Source: Paenibacillus hunanensis
Lineage (GTDB): Bacteria; Bacillota; Bacilli; Paenibacillales; Paenibacillaceae
Length of the DNA stretch: 64,000 bases
NCBI RefSeq assembly: GCF_014645615.1
Contig: NZ_BMMB01000009.1
Coordinates: 62,001 to 126,000 of the forward strand
Reading direction: 5' to 3'
The notes under the pieces were generated by a model, which saw only the letters and a program-made list of their open reading frames with translations, was not told the origin of the DNA and ran no database searches. Position numbers and translations under genes: made by a program. Each line of letters opens with the position of its first letter. Position 1 is the stretch's first letter. This document shows positions 42,166-51,411 of the stretch, piece by piece.

Positions 42166-42756
42166 TTAAAGTGGCTTAATATATTCGGTATCCGGCAGAC
42201 GGAACGGATCTTGCTGATTGATATGATCATAGAACATCACACCGTTCAGATGATCATATTCGTGCTGAAACACAATGGCAGAGAAGCCTTTAAGCTTGAG
42301 CTTGAACGGTTCTCCATCCGGCGTATACGCCTGCACGGTTACCTTCTCGTAACGCGGTACATAGCCCTCTATCGGGCGATCTACAGACAGACATCCTTCA
42401 CCATGCTCCAGATAGGTCATCGCAGCCGAGTGACTCACCAGCTTGGGATTACAGAATACATACTCCACCTGTCGATCTTGATCATCCAAGAAATAGACGA
42501 CAAACACGCGCTTATCCCAACCGATCTGATTGGCAGACAGCCCAATCCCAGGCCGTAAATCGTATTTTTCAGCTGCTTGCTCATCTTGCGATTGCTTCAA
42601 AAACTCCATCATGCGATTGACTTTAGTACGGTCTTCTTCAGACAGCGGAAGGGCTACAGGCTCTGCGACCTGGCGTAATACGGGGTGCCCCTCACGTACA
42701 ATTTCATCCATAGTTACAAAAGGAAGTGATGATTGATTCAATGTAGCTGATGCCAC
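42166..42756 (-). CDS. def: Peptide deformylase
   Basis: This 196-residue metalloenzyme removes the N-formyl group from nascent proteins. All three family motifs are present: GIGLSANQIG (around 70), EGCLS with the metal-binding Cys (around 119) and HEYDH with the two metal His and catalytic Glu (around 164). The insertions around VFVVYFLDDQDRQVEY fit type 2 deformylases of Gram-positives. The start is unclear: the first GTG lies in AAAAGGTGG, a TTG five codons later is better spaced, and an ATG at residue 16 is also possible. It is divergent from a MarR-type gene and monocistronic. Confidence 0.93.
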   Translation of the reverse strand: MASATLNQSSLPFVTMDEIVREGHPVLRQVAEPVALPLSEEDRTKVNRMMEFLKQSQDEQAAEKYDLRPGIGLSANQIGWDKRVFVVYFLDDQDRQVEYVFCNPKLVSHSAAMTYLEHGEGCLSVDRPIEGYVPRYEKVTVQAYTPDGEPFKLKLKGFSAIVFQHEYDHLNGVMFYDHINQQDPFRLPDTEYIKPL

Positions 42757-43099
42757 CTTTTACTTAAAATATTATTTATTTTTTAAAATCATCATGCAAA
42801 TTGGCAATATTAATAGTTAATTATAAAAAATGTTCAAATTTACGTCAATGACAGCGGTTTTTTGTCTCAATCTGTCGAATTTGCATTGACGTAATACTGG
42901 TAACAAATTACTATATTGTTAAGGAAGTTTTAAGAAATGTTTGTGCGAACATCGTAAGACTGTTTTTTTGGATTTTGGTTTCTCACATCCTGGCGATCTA
43001 CATAATTCAATTATGATAGCCAATCCATTTCCGGTTGCTTTCATTATACCAATAATTAACTAACAGTTTTATTTATTTTGATTGAGGGGGATTTTACAA

Positions 43100-43549
43100 T
43101 TGGAAACATCTGGAGAGCTTTTGAAAAGTTACTTGCTGCTGGTAGATCGCATGCCACGAATTATGGAACTGCCGACGCTGATGCGTCAGCTCAAATCGAA
43201 TACAACTGAAATCTTTATTTTGCATTTTCTGCTGAACAATGGCAGTCAGTATGGTACAGATATCGTGAAAGCAACAGGACTGACGACAAGCGCAGTTACA
43301 CAAATTTGCGATAAGCTGGAGCAGGAAGAATTGATCGAGCGTACGCGCTCTGATCAGGATCGCCGCTATGTAAGCATCTCGATCACGCGCAAGGGCGGCC
43401 GTGCTCTGGATAAAATTTTCGGCATTATGGCAACCAAGCTAGTTGAGAACATTCGTGACTTGAGCGATGATGAGGCAGATGAGTTGCTCCTGCATTTGCG
43501 CAGTGTAGAACAGCTCGTGTTAAAACGCCGTCAATTGGCAATGAAGTAA
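43100..43549 (+). CDS. MarR-family transcriptional regulator
   Basis: This 149-residue regulator is all-helical with a winged helix-turn-helix in the middle. The recognition region is GTDIVKATGLTTSAVTQICD (about 52-71) and the wing IERTRSDQDRRYVSISITRKG (about 79-99). The wing DRR motif is typical of MarR proteins. Flanking helices would form the dimer. The start is taken as TTG because GAGGGGG lies nine bases before it; an upstream TTG has no ribosome binding site. It is divergent from def across 343 bp of AT-rich DNA without a clear repeat. Target genes and ligand are unknown. Confidence 0.85.
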   Translation: METSGELLKSYLLLVDRMPRIMELPTLMRQLKSNTTEIFILHFLLNNGSQYGTDIVKATGLTTSAVTQICDKLEQEELIERTRSDQDRRYVSISITRKGGRALDKIFGIMATKLVENIRDLSDDEADELLLHLRSVEQLVLKRRQLAMK

Positions 43550-43587
43550 CCAGTACGGCTTTCCGTATGCTACAGAATCCACATCAC

Positions 43588-43625
43588 AAAAAGCCTGACA
43601 GCTAGGATATGCTGTCAGGCTTTTT
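43588..43625. terminator. Bidirectional terminator between the MarR and thioredoxin-like genes
   Basis: Perfect 15-base arms AAAAAGCCTGACAGC (43588-43602) and GCTGTCAGGCTTTTT (43611-43625), loop TAGGATAT. It serves the two convergent genes. Confidence 0.95.
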
Positions 43626-43694
43626 GTGTACGGATCATGATCATAGTCGCGCCCTGGTCATTCAGCCAGTCTCGCTAGCTACTGTAGAGCGATC

Positions 43695-44012
43695 TTACTT
43701 AATTTCTGCGAGATATTCGGACACCTGAGCTGGTGTTTTAGCGAATTTACTGTGCAGATGAGCGATTTTCTCGCCGCCACGATATACGAGCAGGCTCGGG
43801 ATACCGCGTACTTCATTTTGCTCTGCCAGATCCTGAAACTTCTCAGCATCCATAGCGAAAAAGCGTTTTTCTGGATTCTGATCGATAATGTCGCCCATAA
43901 AGCGATCCAGTGTTTTGCAATCCGGGCACCAGTTGGTATCGAATTTGATCACTGTGTATTCCTGACCGTCGATCAAGTTGCGATATTGTTCTTCTGTTTC
44001 AATGCGTTCCAT
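43695..44012 (-). CDS. Thioredoxin-like protein (WCPDC)
   Basis: This 105-residue single-domain thioredoxin-fold protein has the redox motif WCPDC (Cys29, Cys32) in place of thioredoxin's WCGPC. The cis-Pro is in GIPSLLVYRGG (around 70). It is similar to small Bacillus thioredoxin-like proteins (YtpP/YdbP type). Asp in the CxxC changes the redox potential, so it may act as a specialised reductase for a few targets. ATG follows AAAGGAG. It is monocistronic. Confidence 0.85.
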   Translation of the reverse strand: MERIETEEQYRNLIDGQEYTVIKFDTNWCPDCKTLDRFMGDIIDQNPEKRFFAMDAEKFQDLAEQNEVRGIPSLLVYRGGEKIAHLHSKFAKTPAQVSEYLAEIK

Positions 44013-44190
44013 GTGTAGAATTGCTCCTTTCTATGCTGGCATACCAGCTTACATCAATGTAGTATGATTCCAAACCAATTATCTTACGGCAATCTATCTT
44101 AATTTCAAGAAATATCTTTCTTTATTATCCGCTTTTAAAGCACATTTGGCAAGGTAGTTTTAGCTTATTCGGATCATCCATTTGACTCTA

Positions 44191-44964
44191 CTAGTTCAAT
44201 AAACGGATCGTATTGCGCGCGAATAACCAATCCATCATTTCAGGAAAACGACGGTAAAACGAATCCGCTTCATGGTCTTCCCCTTCACGCCGTACAAAAT
44301 ACAGCTGATCCGGCTGCTGCTGATTCCGTGATAAAATAGCCGCCGCCTCATCGGTTAATGACTGCATCAGCCGTTGACGATTCTGCTTTGCCACACCTTC
44401 GAGCGACCCGATATCCATATACACGCGTAAGCCGGGTACCAGCTCTCGCTCTGCCATAAACTCAATAAAGCCCTCATACCAGAGCGAGGCTGACATCGCC
44501 CCAATGCGCCCAAACACCTCTGGATATACATAAGCAGCAAATAACGATACCAGACCACCGAGTGACTTACCAATAATCCCTGTGCATTCTGGTCTTGGAT
44601 CGGTATAAAAGTTACGATCAACCCACGGCTTCACCTGATGGGTTAATGTGTATAGATACTGGCTCGCCCGTCCGCCAAAATGGTCATAGTGGCGACCTGG
44701 CTGTAGCTTCTGTGCGGACCAGGGCGTATATTCATGGATGCGATCCTGCGGCGTAATGCCCACCATAATGAGTTCAGGCAACGTACCTGCCGCAAATCGC
44801 AGCTCCAGATGATAGATGTTACCATTTAATATAGGATCGAACAGATCGCCGCTATCCTGAACGTACACCACAGGCAATGGATAGCTGGCATGCTCATAGG
44901 AAGGCGGCAAATAAATAAGCAGCTCCCGTCCAGCGTGTCTCTCGATCAATAGGGTTCCCTTCAT
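44191..44964 (-). CDS. Putative esterase (alpha/beta hydrolase, esterase D/Fes-like)
   Basis: This 257-residue alpha/beta hydrolase is of the putative-esterase family (PF00756 type). It has a nucleophile Ser in GIIGKSLGGLVSLFAA (about 132-136), the catalytic Asp probably in YMDIGSLEGVA and the His in REGEDHEADSFYRRFP (around 232). There is no signal peptide, so it is cytoplasmic. Family members hydrolyse S-formylglutathione, siderophore or acyl esters; the substrate is not deducible. ATG follows AAGGAGAG. A weak Fur-like TGAGAATGATCC is 310 bp upstream, beyond another gene's terminator region, and is not compelling. The 447-bp gap upstream also has GGCGGGAAGGAATAA (45141-45155), a possible decayed end of the dispersed element. 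Confidence 0.75.
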   Translation of the reverse strand: MKGTLLIERHAGRELLIYLPPSYEHASYPLPVVYVQDSGDLFDPILNGNIYHLELRFAAGTLPELIMVGITPQDRIHEYTPWSAQKLQPGRHYDHFGGRASQYLYTLTHQVKPWVDRNFYTDPRPECTGIIGKSLGGLVSLFAAYVYPEVFGRIGAMSASLWYEGFIEFMAERELVPGLRVYMDIGSLEGVAKQNRQRLMQSLTDEAAAILSRNQQQPDQLYFVRREGEDHEADSFYRRFPEMMDWLFARNTIRLLN

Positions 44965-45298
44965 AACGACTCTCCTTCTTCCAGCAGCATCATTTGCAGT
45001 TGCGGTGTATAGATGAGTTAGAGATAGTTCGGTGATAGGTATGCAATGGTTGTACTTGGTAGTATAGCAAATCCTGTGGCAGATGTCGTGTAGGCGCTTT
45101 CCTCTAATTTGAAGATGTTGAGGATAGAGAGGTACATCACGGCGGGAAGGAATAATTAAACCATGGAGAATTAGAAATACCTTATACGATGTTGGTCTGC
45201 AAGATCTGTATAAACTTTACAGCATTAAAATACCTACATTATCAGATTCCGTCCTACATGCTCCAAATGATGCATTTTGAGAATGATCCTTACAAAAC

Positions 45299-45338
45299 AA
45301 GCGGATACATCGATGAATAGATACCGATGTATCCGCTT
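45299..45338 (-). terminator. Terminator of the ZIP transporter gene
   Basis: Perfect 14-base arms AAGCGGATACATCG (45299-45312) and CGATGTATCCGCTT (45325-45338), followed on the minus strand by GTTTTGT. Confidence 0.85.
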
Positions 45339-45411
45339 GTTGGAGTTGAATGTATTCTTTTATTCGTTATATTTCAATACGCTCACAGCTTGTTGGACAG
45401 CATCTACTCGA

Positions 45412-46233
45412 TCAAATGCTCAGTACGAGTGCTGCCAGCAAGCCCATCGAAGCGATCAGACCGACGATTGGGCCGCCTTCCTCATAGGCTTCTGGTGCCA
45501 TGGTGGAGCATAGCATAGCGATGATGCCGCCGCCAGCGAAGGCGCCAATGCCTGCTTTAAGTTCCTTGGGTAGCATTTCCAGAAACAGATAACCGAGCAT
45601 GGATGCTAGAGCGGAGATCGTTAGAACAGCGAGCCACATCCAAAATATTTTACGGCGGGAGAATCCACTTTGCTGCATACCTACCGTACTGGACAAGCCT
45701 TCTGGAATATTACTAACAAAAATCGATACCACCAGAACGGCACTTACACCCTGTCCGGTGAGCAGGCTAGCACCGATCATAATCGATTCCGGGATGGCAT
45801 CCATAACCGTACCGGCGAAGATGCCGAGTCCGCTCTGGCTTTTGCCGTCTTTGCCCTGCTTGTTTGCTTTGGAGTCTTGTGTGCTGGCTTGTTGATCCTT
45901 TTGCTGTGCAGTTCCCTCCTTGCTGGTCGGGGAAATTTCCTGCTTGATCACATACGAGCGCTTGCGGTTCGCACCGCCCTTGCTGGATACGTATAGATCA
46001 AAGATCGTATACACGACCGCACCGACTAAAAATCCAATCGCAGTCGCTGCCAGACCGCCATCCTCGATAGCGTCCTCTAATAGCTCAAACGATGCAGCAC
46101 CGATTAGCGTCCCCGTACCAAATGCCATAATCCAGCCGATAATCTTTTTCGGGATTTTAAAAAAAGCGGCTACGACCGCACCCAGCAAAACCGCTGAGCC
46201 TGCAATCGCGCCCCACATCAGTGCACCCCACAT
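45412..46233 (-). CDS. ZIP-family metal transporter
   Basis: This 273-residue protein has about eight membrane segments. A long hydrophilic cytoplasmic loop (about 90-140; Lys/Gln/Ser-rich, SKEGTAQQKDQQASTQDSKA) separates segments 3 and 4. The two metal-site helices read VMDAIPESIMIGASL and VSNIPEGLSSTVG. ZIP proteins usually have His before the xPE motif; here those positions are Asp and Asn-Ile-Pro-Glu-Gly. This matches a bacterial ZIP subgroup whose ion (zinc or other divalent metal) is untested. The loop has no His cluster. ATG follows GGGAGG; the first ATG of the frame lies 12 codons upstream without a good site. It is monocistronic. Confidence 0.82.
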   Translation of the reverse strand: MWGALMWGAIAGSAVLLGAVVAAFFKIPKKIIGWIMAFGTGTLIGAASFELLEDAIEDGGLAATAIGFLVGAVVYTIFDLYVSSKGGANRKRSYVIKQEISPTSKEGTAQQKDQQASTQDSKANKQGKDGKSQSGLGIFAGTVMDAIPESIMIGASLLTGQGVSAVLVVSIFVSNIPEGLSSTVGMQQSGFSRRKIFWMWLAVLTISALASMLGYLFLEMLPKELKAGIGAFAGGGIIAMLCSTMAPEAYEEGGPIVGLIASMGLLAALVLSI

Positions 46234-46537
46234 CTCCGTCGCCTCCCGCCTACTATTCACTCTGTTCACTTATTAACCATATTGACGGAGTGTGTCATGC
46301 TTTTTATGTCATTTTCTTCGTATGGGTGATGTGGGAGATGTATATTTTTTAGTAAGGTTCGTATAACAGGTGGATAAAGATATTTGGGTTGGGTTGGGCT
46401 TAGTTCGAACTTAGAATGGACGTATATCTAATTTTGATTTTATGCAAATCGATGCTATATCCAGCTGCATTCTGCCACACGATATTATGCCTACATTTCT
46501 TGTCTTCATTCGCATTCACTCTTTTTACACAAAATAA

Positions 46538-46577
46538 AAAGGAGCGGCTCTCTACTTTAATAGAGAGCAGTTCCTTT
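46538..46577 (-). terminator. Terminator of the aldo/keto reductase gene
   Basis: AAAGGAGCGGCTCTCT (46538-46553) pairs with AGAGAGCAGTTCCTTT (46562-46577) with two mismatches, then TTTATTTTG on the minus strand. The right arm is repeated nearly exactly at 46581-46596. The remainder of the 483-bp gap between 46234 and 46716 shows nothing else. Confidence 0.8.
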
Positions 46578-46716
46578 GGCAGAGAGTAGTTCCTTTAGCT
46601 GGCACCAGCTTCTTTCAGAACCTCCGGAGAAGCTGCTGCCTTTGCAAACTTCATTTATAGGTAAACTGTCGTTGATCACGCCAGGTGCAGCTATGCTTTT
46701 GCGTATTCCTGTTCAC

Positions 46717-47625
46717 TTATCGATGCTGTGTATACGTATTTGCTGGGCGCAGCGAGCGAATGAGCGATACTTCCTGCTCCGTCAGTGGAGGGAGATTGCC
46801 AGCTTCGACGTTATGACGTAGCTGCTCGGATGAGCTTGCTCCCGGAATCACTGCTCCCGTCGCTGGGTGTGCAAGTGAATACCGGATGGCGAGCTGGGTC
46901 AGGCTACGCTTCTCATCACAAAGCTGCTCCAGATGATGGCGTAGCTTCACAATCTCCTCGCCTTCTATACCTAGATAGCCCTTTTGCGCCTTATCTTCAC
47001 GTCCATGTGCCAGTGCTCCGCTTGCAACAGGGCCACGTACAATCGCGCTAATGCCGTGCTCTGCCAGCAGGGGTAATACTTCTTCCTCAGGACGGCGATC
47101 CAGTATGCTGTACTGGCTCATCAGGCTCACTATATGCGAGCGTTTCACATATTCACGAATGACATTTGGGCGAATCGACGAAATGCCATACTGACGAATG
47201 ACACCTTCACGCTTCAATTGTTCAAATGCCTCAATCGTTTCATCGATCGGATCGTCCAGTGTACCGCCATGAAGCTGGTACAGATCGATATAATCGGTTT
47301 GCAGACGACGCAGACTGTCCTTCACCGCTTCCATAATGTACGCTTTGGAGGCATCCCACACCCAGCCATCCTTACCCGGAATACGGCGATTCCCCACCTT
47401 GGTTGCGAGTACAACATCGCTACGACGACCCTTGATCGCTTTACCGACGATCTCCTCATTACGGCCTTCATCGTACAGATCGGCGGTATCCAGTAAGGTG
47501 ACGCCCATATCGATCGCTTCATGCAATAGCGAGATCGCCTTCTGTTCATCCGTACCGAGTGACATACAGCCCAGACCAATCTCGCCTACGACCAGATCGG
47601 ATGCGCCCAGTTTATTTTGTCTCAT
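46717..47625 (-). CDS. Aldo/keto reductase
   Basis: This 302-residue NADPH-dependent AKR is a TIM barrel with Asp/Tyr of the catalytic set in TLLDTADLYDEGRNEE (around 46-54), the Lys in VVLATKVGN (around 77) and the His in DLYQLHGGTL (around 116). The NADP-binding C-terminal GAVIPGASSSEQLRHN is present. It resembles Bacillus YqkF/YccK-type reductases, which act on aldehydes and ketones of broad range; the physiological substrate is unknown. ATG follows AAAGGGG. It is monocistronic, next to ywbE. Confidence 0.9.
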   Translation of the reverse strand: MRQNKLGASDLVVGEIGLGCMSLGTDEQKAISLLHEAIDMGVTLLDTADLYDEGRNEEIVGKAIKGRRSDVVLATKVGNRRIPGKDGWVWDASKAYIMEAVKDSLRRLQTDYIDLYQLHGGTLDDPIDETIEAFEQLKREGVIRQYGISSIRPNVIREYVKRSHIVSLMSQYSILDRRPEEEVLPLLAEHGISAIVRGPVASGALAHGREDKAQKGYLGIEGEEIVKLRHHLEQLCDEKRSLTQLAIRYSLAHPATGAVIPGASSSEQLRHNVEAGNLPPLTEQEVSLIRSLRPANTYTQHR

Positions 47626-47729
47626 ATGATATGCCCCTTTCTTATTTTGGCTTGCTATGTGTGCATTGCATCGTTCCTATGCTCTACTAGCATATGGATG
47701 CGATCGTTCTCGTTGCTATCGAGCTACCT

Positions 47730-47933
47730 TCATGATGAAGGCGCAATAATATGTTTTACCCGCCCTACGTGTCCAGATACCAGCCGTACCTTAATTCCGT
47801 GTGGATGGTTTGGAGAATTGGTCAAAATATCCTTTACCACACCACGGGTTAGTTTACCAGAACGTTGATCCTGCTTGAGTACAATATCCACTTCCAGACC
47901 GGCACGGATATTTGCTCGTGTTTGTCCATTCAT
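47730..47933 (-). CDS. ywbE: YwbE-family conserved protein
   Basis: This 67-residue protein matches the Bacillus YwbE family (DUF2196): MNGQTRANIRAGLEVDIVL, RGVVKDILTNSPNHPHGIKV and a final GHVGRVKHI. It is small, basic and KOW/SH3-like, which suggests nucleic-acid binding, but no function is known. The ATG follows GAGGAAG; the longer open frame upstream has no matching sequence in the family. Confidence 0.9.
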   Translation of the reverse strand: MNGQTRANIRAGLEVDIVLKQDQRSGKLTRGVVKDILTNSPNHPHGIKVRLVSGHVGRVKHIIAPSS

Positions 47934-48063
47934 TTGTTCGCTTCCTCTCATGACCCTGTAGCGTGACATATGAAGATTTCAATACGATAATCATCCATGC
48001 TCGCGACAGGGTTATTTTCACTTCTTTTTTATATAATTACACCTATGATCACACTGAATAATA

Positions 48064-48121
48064 GCAAAAAAAGAGCACCGGCGTTTTGGCAGCAACTGCC
48101 ACCCTGTTCACACCGGTGCTC
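48064..48121 (-). terminator. Terminator of the DUF3886 gene
   Basis: Outer arms GAGCACCGG (48073-48081) and CCGGTGCTC (48113-48121), inner TGGCAG-CAA-CTGCCA, then seven T on the minus strand. Confidence 0.9.
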
Positions 48122-48158
48122 CCTTCAACGGATCATCCGTAATGCTATAGCGCTTCGC

Positions 48159-48419
48159 TTACTTGTACTTCTTCCAATCCTGCTTGCTATTCTCCAGCAA
48201 ATAGCCAAAATCATTATCACGGCGCTTCTGCTCCGCACGGCGTTCTTCCTCTACCTTGAGACGCTGTTGCTCCTGACGCTCATGCTCCTGCTCACGCAGC
48301 TCCGTTGCCTGTGCTTTCAGCTTATCCAGCACATCCGCGCTCAGCATATCCTTGAGCGTTGCTGGCTTGTCCTGTGCTGGCGCTGCTGGACGTGCAGATG
48401 CTTTATTCTTTTTCGCCAT
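48159..48419 (-). CDS. YqkE-like protein (DUF3886)
   Basis: This 86-residue, highly charged coiled-coil protein has TLKDMLSADVLDKLKAQATE, a Glu/Arg/Gln-rich helix (45-68) and a conserved end FGYLLENSKQDWKKYK. This matches the YqkE/DUF3886 family of Bacillales, which has no known function. ATG follows GGGGTG; a GTG three codons earlier overlaps it. It lies alone between terminators. Confidence 0.82.
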   Translation of the reverse strand: MAKKNKASARPAAPAQDKPATLKDMLSADVLDKLKAQATELREQEHERQEQQRLKVEEERRAEQKRRDNDFGYLLENSKQDWKKYK

Positions 48420-48699
48420 ATTGTTCACCCCGCTGGTTCATATCATACGCGATATCAGCCTGTTTTTACGGGCTCATATCGTTATATCGCTTCCCTCTAT
48501 TATACCATAATGAGCCTGTTATCCTCCATGCTCAATCATCGTTACGCTAACGCCTGTAGAGCGAATAGCTGTATGTCGAACCAGCATCATAACCGAAAAT
48601 AAGTTCTCTGTTGCTCCTGATATACCTATAGATCATACAGATATAAGAGAGGCTCGCCCTATCCTCTAACTATGCTCATGTAACTATGATAATGCTGTA

Positions 48700-50037
48700 C
48701 TATTTTCGCTCATCCATATCGATCGTATCGTCCTCTATATACGGCTGAACCTCAATCGCACGAATATGCTGCTGCTCCATCCGCGTCACGGTAAAAGCAA
48801 ATCCATCCTCGACAACCGAATCGCCTTCACGTACGTTGAATTTGCGCGACCAGATCCAGCCGCCAATCGTATACGCTTCGCCAGCTTCAATGTCTGTACC
48901 GAGACGACGATTAACCTCATGAATGAGCGCCTGCGGCTGAAGCTGGTAATGCTTATCGCCCAGCTTCGTAATCGTCGGTGTTGGCGGCGGCTCACTGTCT
49001 GATTTGGATGGAATATCGCCTACAATTTCCTCCAGTACATCCTCCAGCGTTACGATCCCCGCTGTACCGCCATATTCGTCCAGCAGCACCGCCATATGAA
49101 TATTATCCTTTTGCATTCGTCCTAACAGCTCGCGTGCAGGCACCGTTTCGATCAATTGCAGTACCGGACGGATAAATGGCGCGATCGGCTCTTCAGGTGA
49201 ATGCTGCGCTTGTACCACATCACGTAGCACCTCCTTCACATTGAGCAAGCCGATAATTTTGTCTTTGTCGCCTTCCAATGCCACAGGTAACAGGCTAAAT
49301 GGCTCTTCCTTCACAATCTCATAAAAGCGCGCCAGTGTCGCATCCTGTGCAATATAGATCATTTCCGTGCGCGGTACCATAATCTCACTGCCGACCAGCT
49401 CATCAAAATCAAACACATTGTTCAAATATCGATACTCCGTCGGTGTAATGCTACCGCTCTTATACCCCTCAGACAGGGCAAAACGAAGCTCAGCCTCACT
49501 CTGTGCCGCCTCATGCTCTGAGATCGGCTTCACCCCGAACAGCCCGGTAATCAGGCGCGAGGAACGACTCAGCACCCAGTTAAATGGATACGTGATCCGG
49601 TAAAATACGATCATCGGACGTGCAAAAAATAACGCCATCGGCTCCGCAACCTGAATCGCAAATGACTTCGGCACCAGCTCACCGATTACTACTTCAAAAT
49701 ACGTCAGCAGCAGGAATGCCAGAATAAACGATAGGATCGACGTGATCGCTTCTGGAATATGCAGCAGCACAAACAGCGGATGCAACAGCTCCTCAATCGT
49801 AGATTCTCCTAACCAACCAAGTGCCAGTGAGGTGAGTGTCGTTCCGAGCTGGCATGCGGACAGAAATTCATCCAGCTTGCTAATGATCGACTGTACCGCA
49901 CGAGCATTTTTATTGCCTTCCTCTGCCAATTGATTAATACGCGATACACGCACACGAATAATCGAATATTCTGATGCCACAAAAAAGGCAGTCAATAAAA
50001 TGAGTAAAATGACGAGAATGACGTTAATCGTCTCCAT
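48700..50037 (-). CDS. CNNM/CorC-type membrane protein with CBS pair (hemolysin III-like family)
   Basis: This 445-residue protein has an N-terminal DUF21/CNNM membrane domain (1-195; three long segments plus the FVASEYSIIRVR helix), a CBS-domain pair (215-335: IMVPRTEMIYIAQ, LLDEYGGTAGIVTLEDVLEE) and a C-terminal CorC_HlyC domain (350-440). YGGTAGIVTLEDVLEEIVGDI is characteristic. Members are implicated in magnesium or cobalt efflux (CorC, MpfA, YhdP/YhdT); transport of Mg(II) is inferred. The ATG was chosen for GGGAG upstream and a membrane-start match; the open frame extends 17 codons further. It is monocistronic. Confidence 0.9.
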   Translation of the reverse strand: METINVILVILLILLTAFFVASEYSIIRVRVSRINQLAEEGNKNARAVQSIISKLDEFLSACQLGTTLTSLALGWLGESTIEELLHPLFVLLHIPEAITSILSFILAFLLLTYFEVVIGELVPKSFAIQVAEPMALFFARPMIVFYRITYPFNWVLSRSSRLITGLFGVKPISEHEAAQSEAELRFALSEGYKSGSITPTEYRYLNNVFDFDELVGSEIMVPRTEMIYIAQDATLARFYEIVKEEPFSLLPVALEGDKDKIIGLLNVKEVLRDVVQAQHSPEEPIAPFIRPVLQLIETVPARELLGRMQKDNIHMAVLLDEYGGTAGIVTLEDVLEEIVGDIPSKSDSEPPPTPTITKLGDKHYQLQPQALIHEVNRRLGTDIEAGEAYTIGGWIWSRKFNVREGDSVVEDGFAFTVTRMEQQHIRAIEVQPYIEDDTIDMDERK

Positions 50038-50218
50038 TCGTATAATCGCTCCCTTCGCAATGCTTGCTATATGTATCCTTTTACTCAATGTATTCTAGTA
50101 TATACCCTTATTCATCCTTTTTCTTATCTTTTTGCTTGTTGCGACATCTACTCATCCTTCAACCATAAGCTCAGACCGTCTCCCATCCCATCAAACCATA
50201 ACAAATTCAAACCATAAC

Positions 50219-50247
50219 AAAAAGCCTGCTCTACAAGTAGAACAGGC
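50219..50247 (-). terminator. Terminator of the 167-residue membrane protein gene
   Basis: GCCTGCTCTAC (50224-50234) pairs with GTAGAACAGGC (50237-50247), then TTTTTG on the minus strand. The 434-bp gap 50038-50471 has no other feature apart from short AT-rich direct repeats (CTAATATCTAATATC). Confidence 0.8.
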
Positions 50248-50471
50248 ACGGGTAGGTTGGTGATATAAGACTTTATAATACAGGATGTATACGCTCCTGG
50301 TATCTATTAACTACAGATGTACGACTAACTACAAATGTACGGCGACCGATCCACCTCTATCAGGCATCCGATCATTCAAAATCCAATATCTAATATCTAA
50401 TATCGTTTATCCTTCACTGTACCTCTTGATCTACATCCGTACAGCTTAATCGATGTTGAAGCAAGGTACGC

Positions 50472-50975
50472 CTACCACTCCTGCTTGCGTGCAAACATCA
50501 GCCATGCCCCACCTAGCAGCAGCGCAACGGCTACAAGCGGCTGCACAAATACAAAGCGCGACAGCACCGAATCAATCGAAAATACCGCAAAAAATAGCAA
50601 GGACAGCACGGTTAGCAAATTAATCGGAATGAGCAGCCATTTATTCCGCGATCCAAACCAGTAGAATTCAAATAACCCAACCGCCACTGCCAAAATAAAG
50701 CCCGGCCACATTACACTCCACAGACCGAACATTTGTGCAATCTGGCTTACTAATCCGCTCACGATTAAAATTCCGCCCGGAATCAGCATTCCAATCCCTT
50801 TTCTACCGACGAGTGAAAAGGTCAGCCAGTGCAAAAACAATCCCAGCGGAATGACAAACAGGGTCGGCCAGAACACAGCAAAAATCTCACCCGCATTCCC
50901 TGAGCCGCCCGGATTCAAAAATAAATACACACCCAGCAACAGCAAAACAGGTGCCAGAATCGCCCTTCTAATCAT
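50472..50975 (-). CDS. Integral membrane protein, about six TM segments
   Basis: I do not recognise this protein beyond a general membrane-protein pattern. It has 167 residues with hydrophobic segments at about 5-22, 30-50, 60-78, 85-108, 113-135 and 140-160, and few charged loops (LVGRKGIG, GSRNKW, ARKQEW). The layout resembles LiaI/LiaF-type or DUF5668 membrane domains, without a domain that would fix a role. ATG follows AGAGGAGG. It is transcribed alone. Confidence 0.7.
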   Translation of the reverse strand: MIRRAILAPVLLLLGVYLFLNPGGSGNAGEIFAVFWPTLFVIPLGLFLHWLTFSLVGRKGIGMLIPGGILIVSGLVSQIAQMFGLWSVMWPGFILAVAVGLFEFYWFGSRNKWLLIPINLLTVLSLLFFAVFSIDSVLSRFVFVQPLVAVALLLGGAWLMFARKQEW

Positions 50976-51141
50976 GCGTAATTCCTCCTCTAGTTATGAT
51001 GCCCTTTTACTATGTAGCTTGCGTATACAAATGAAGCGTTGCCGATTCATGATGTTCACTAGCCCTCATTGTACCACAGTGTCTACCGAGCGACTTCAGC
51101 CCCCGGGTAATGCGTCAACCTAGACTTTAGTCGGGGAAGCC

Positions 51142-51181
51142 AAAAAGCCCTCCAGCTACTCTGACGAGCAGCTTGAAGGGC
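51142..51181 (-). terminator. Terminator of glpD
   Basis: GCCCTCCAGCTACTC pairs with GAGCAGCTTGAAGGGC with two mismatches, then TTTTTGG on the minus strand. It lies 230 bp after the glpD stop. The rest of 50976-51411 has no other signal. Confidence 0.75.
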
Positions 51182-51411
51182 GATATAGAAGATATAGAAT
51201 ACGTGATTGCAGCAACCGACACCTATTCACTTTCATCAATAAACAGACACGTATTCATCTACAATAAATACAGACACGAATGCCAATCATCCATCATCCA
51301 GTCATCCGTAAAGATATGAAGGATGCGTATAGGTGCTACTACGCAACTACGTATAGATACTGCTTGCACCGTCTACGAGACGCTTGAGGCTGCGATACAA
51401 GAGGTGATGAA

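Noticed and set aside
45138..45155. CACGGCGGGAAGGAATAA as a further copy of the dispersed element
   Set aside because: Only the first dozen bases resemble the left end, and no hairpin modules follow, so chance similarity cannot be excluded.
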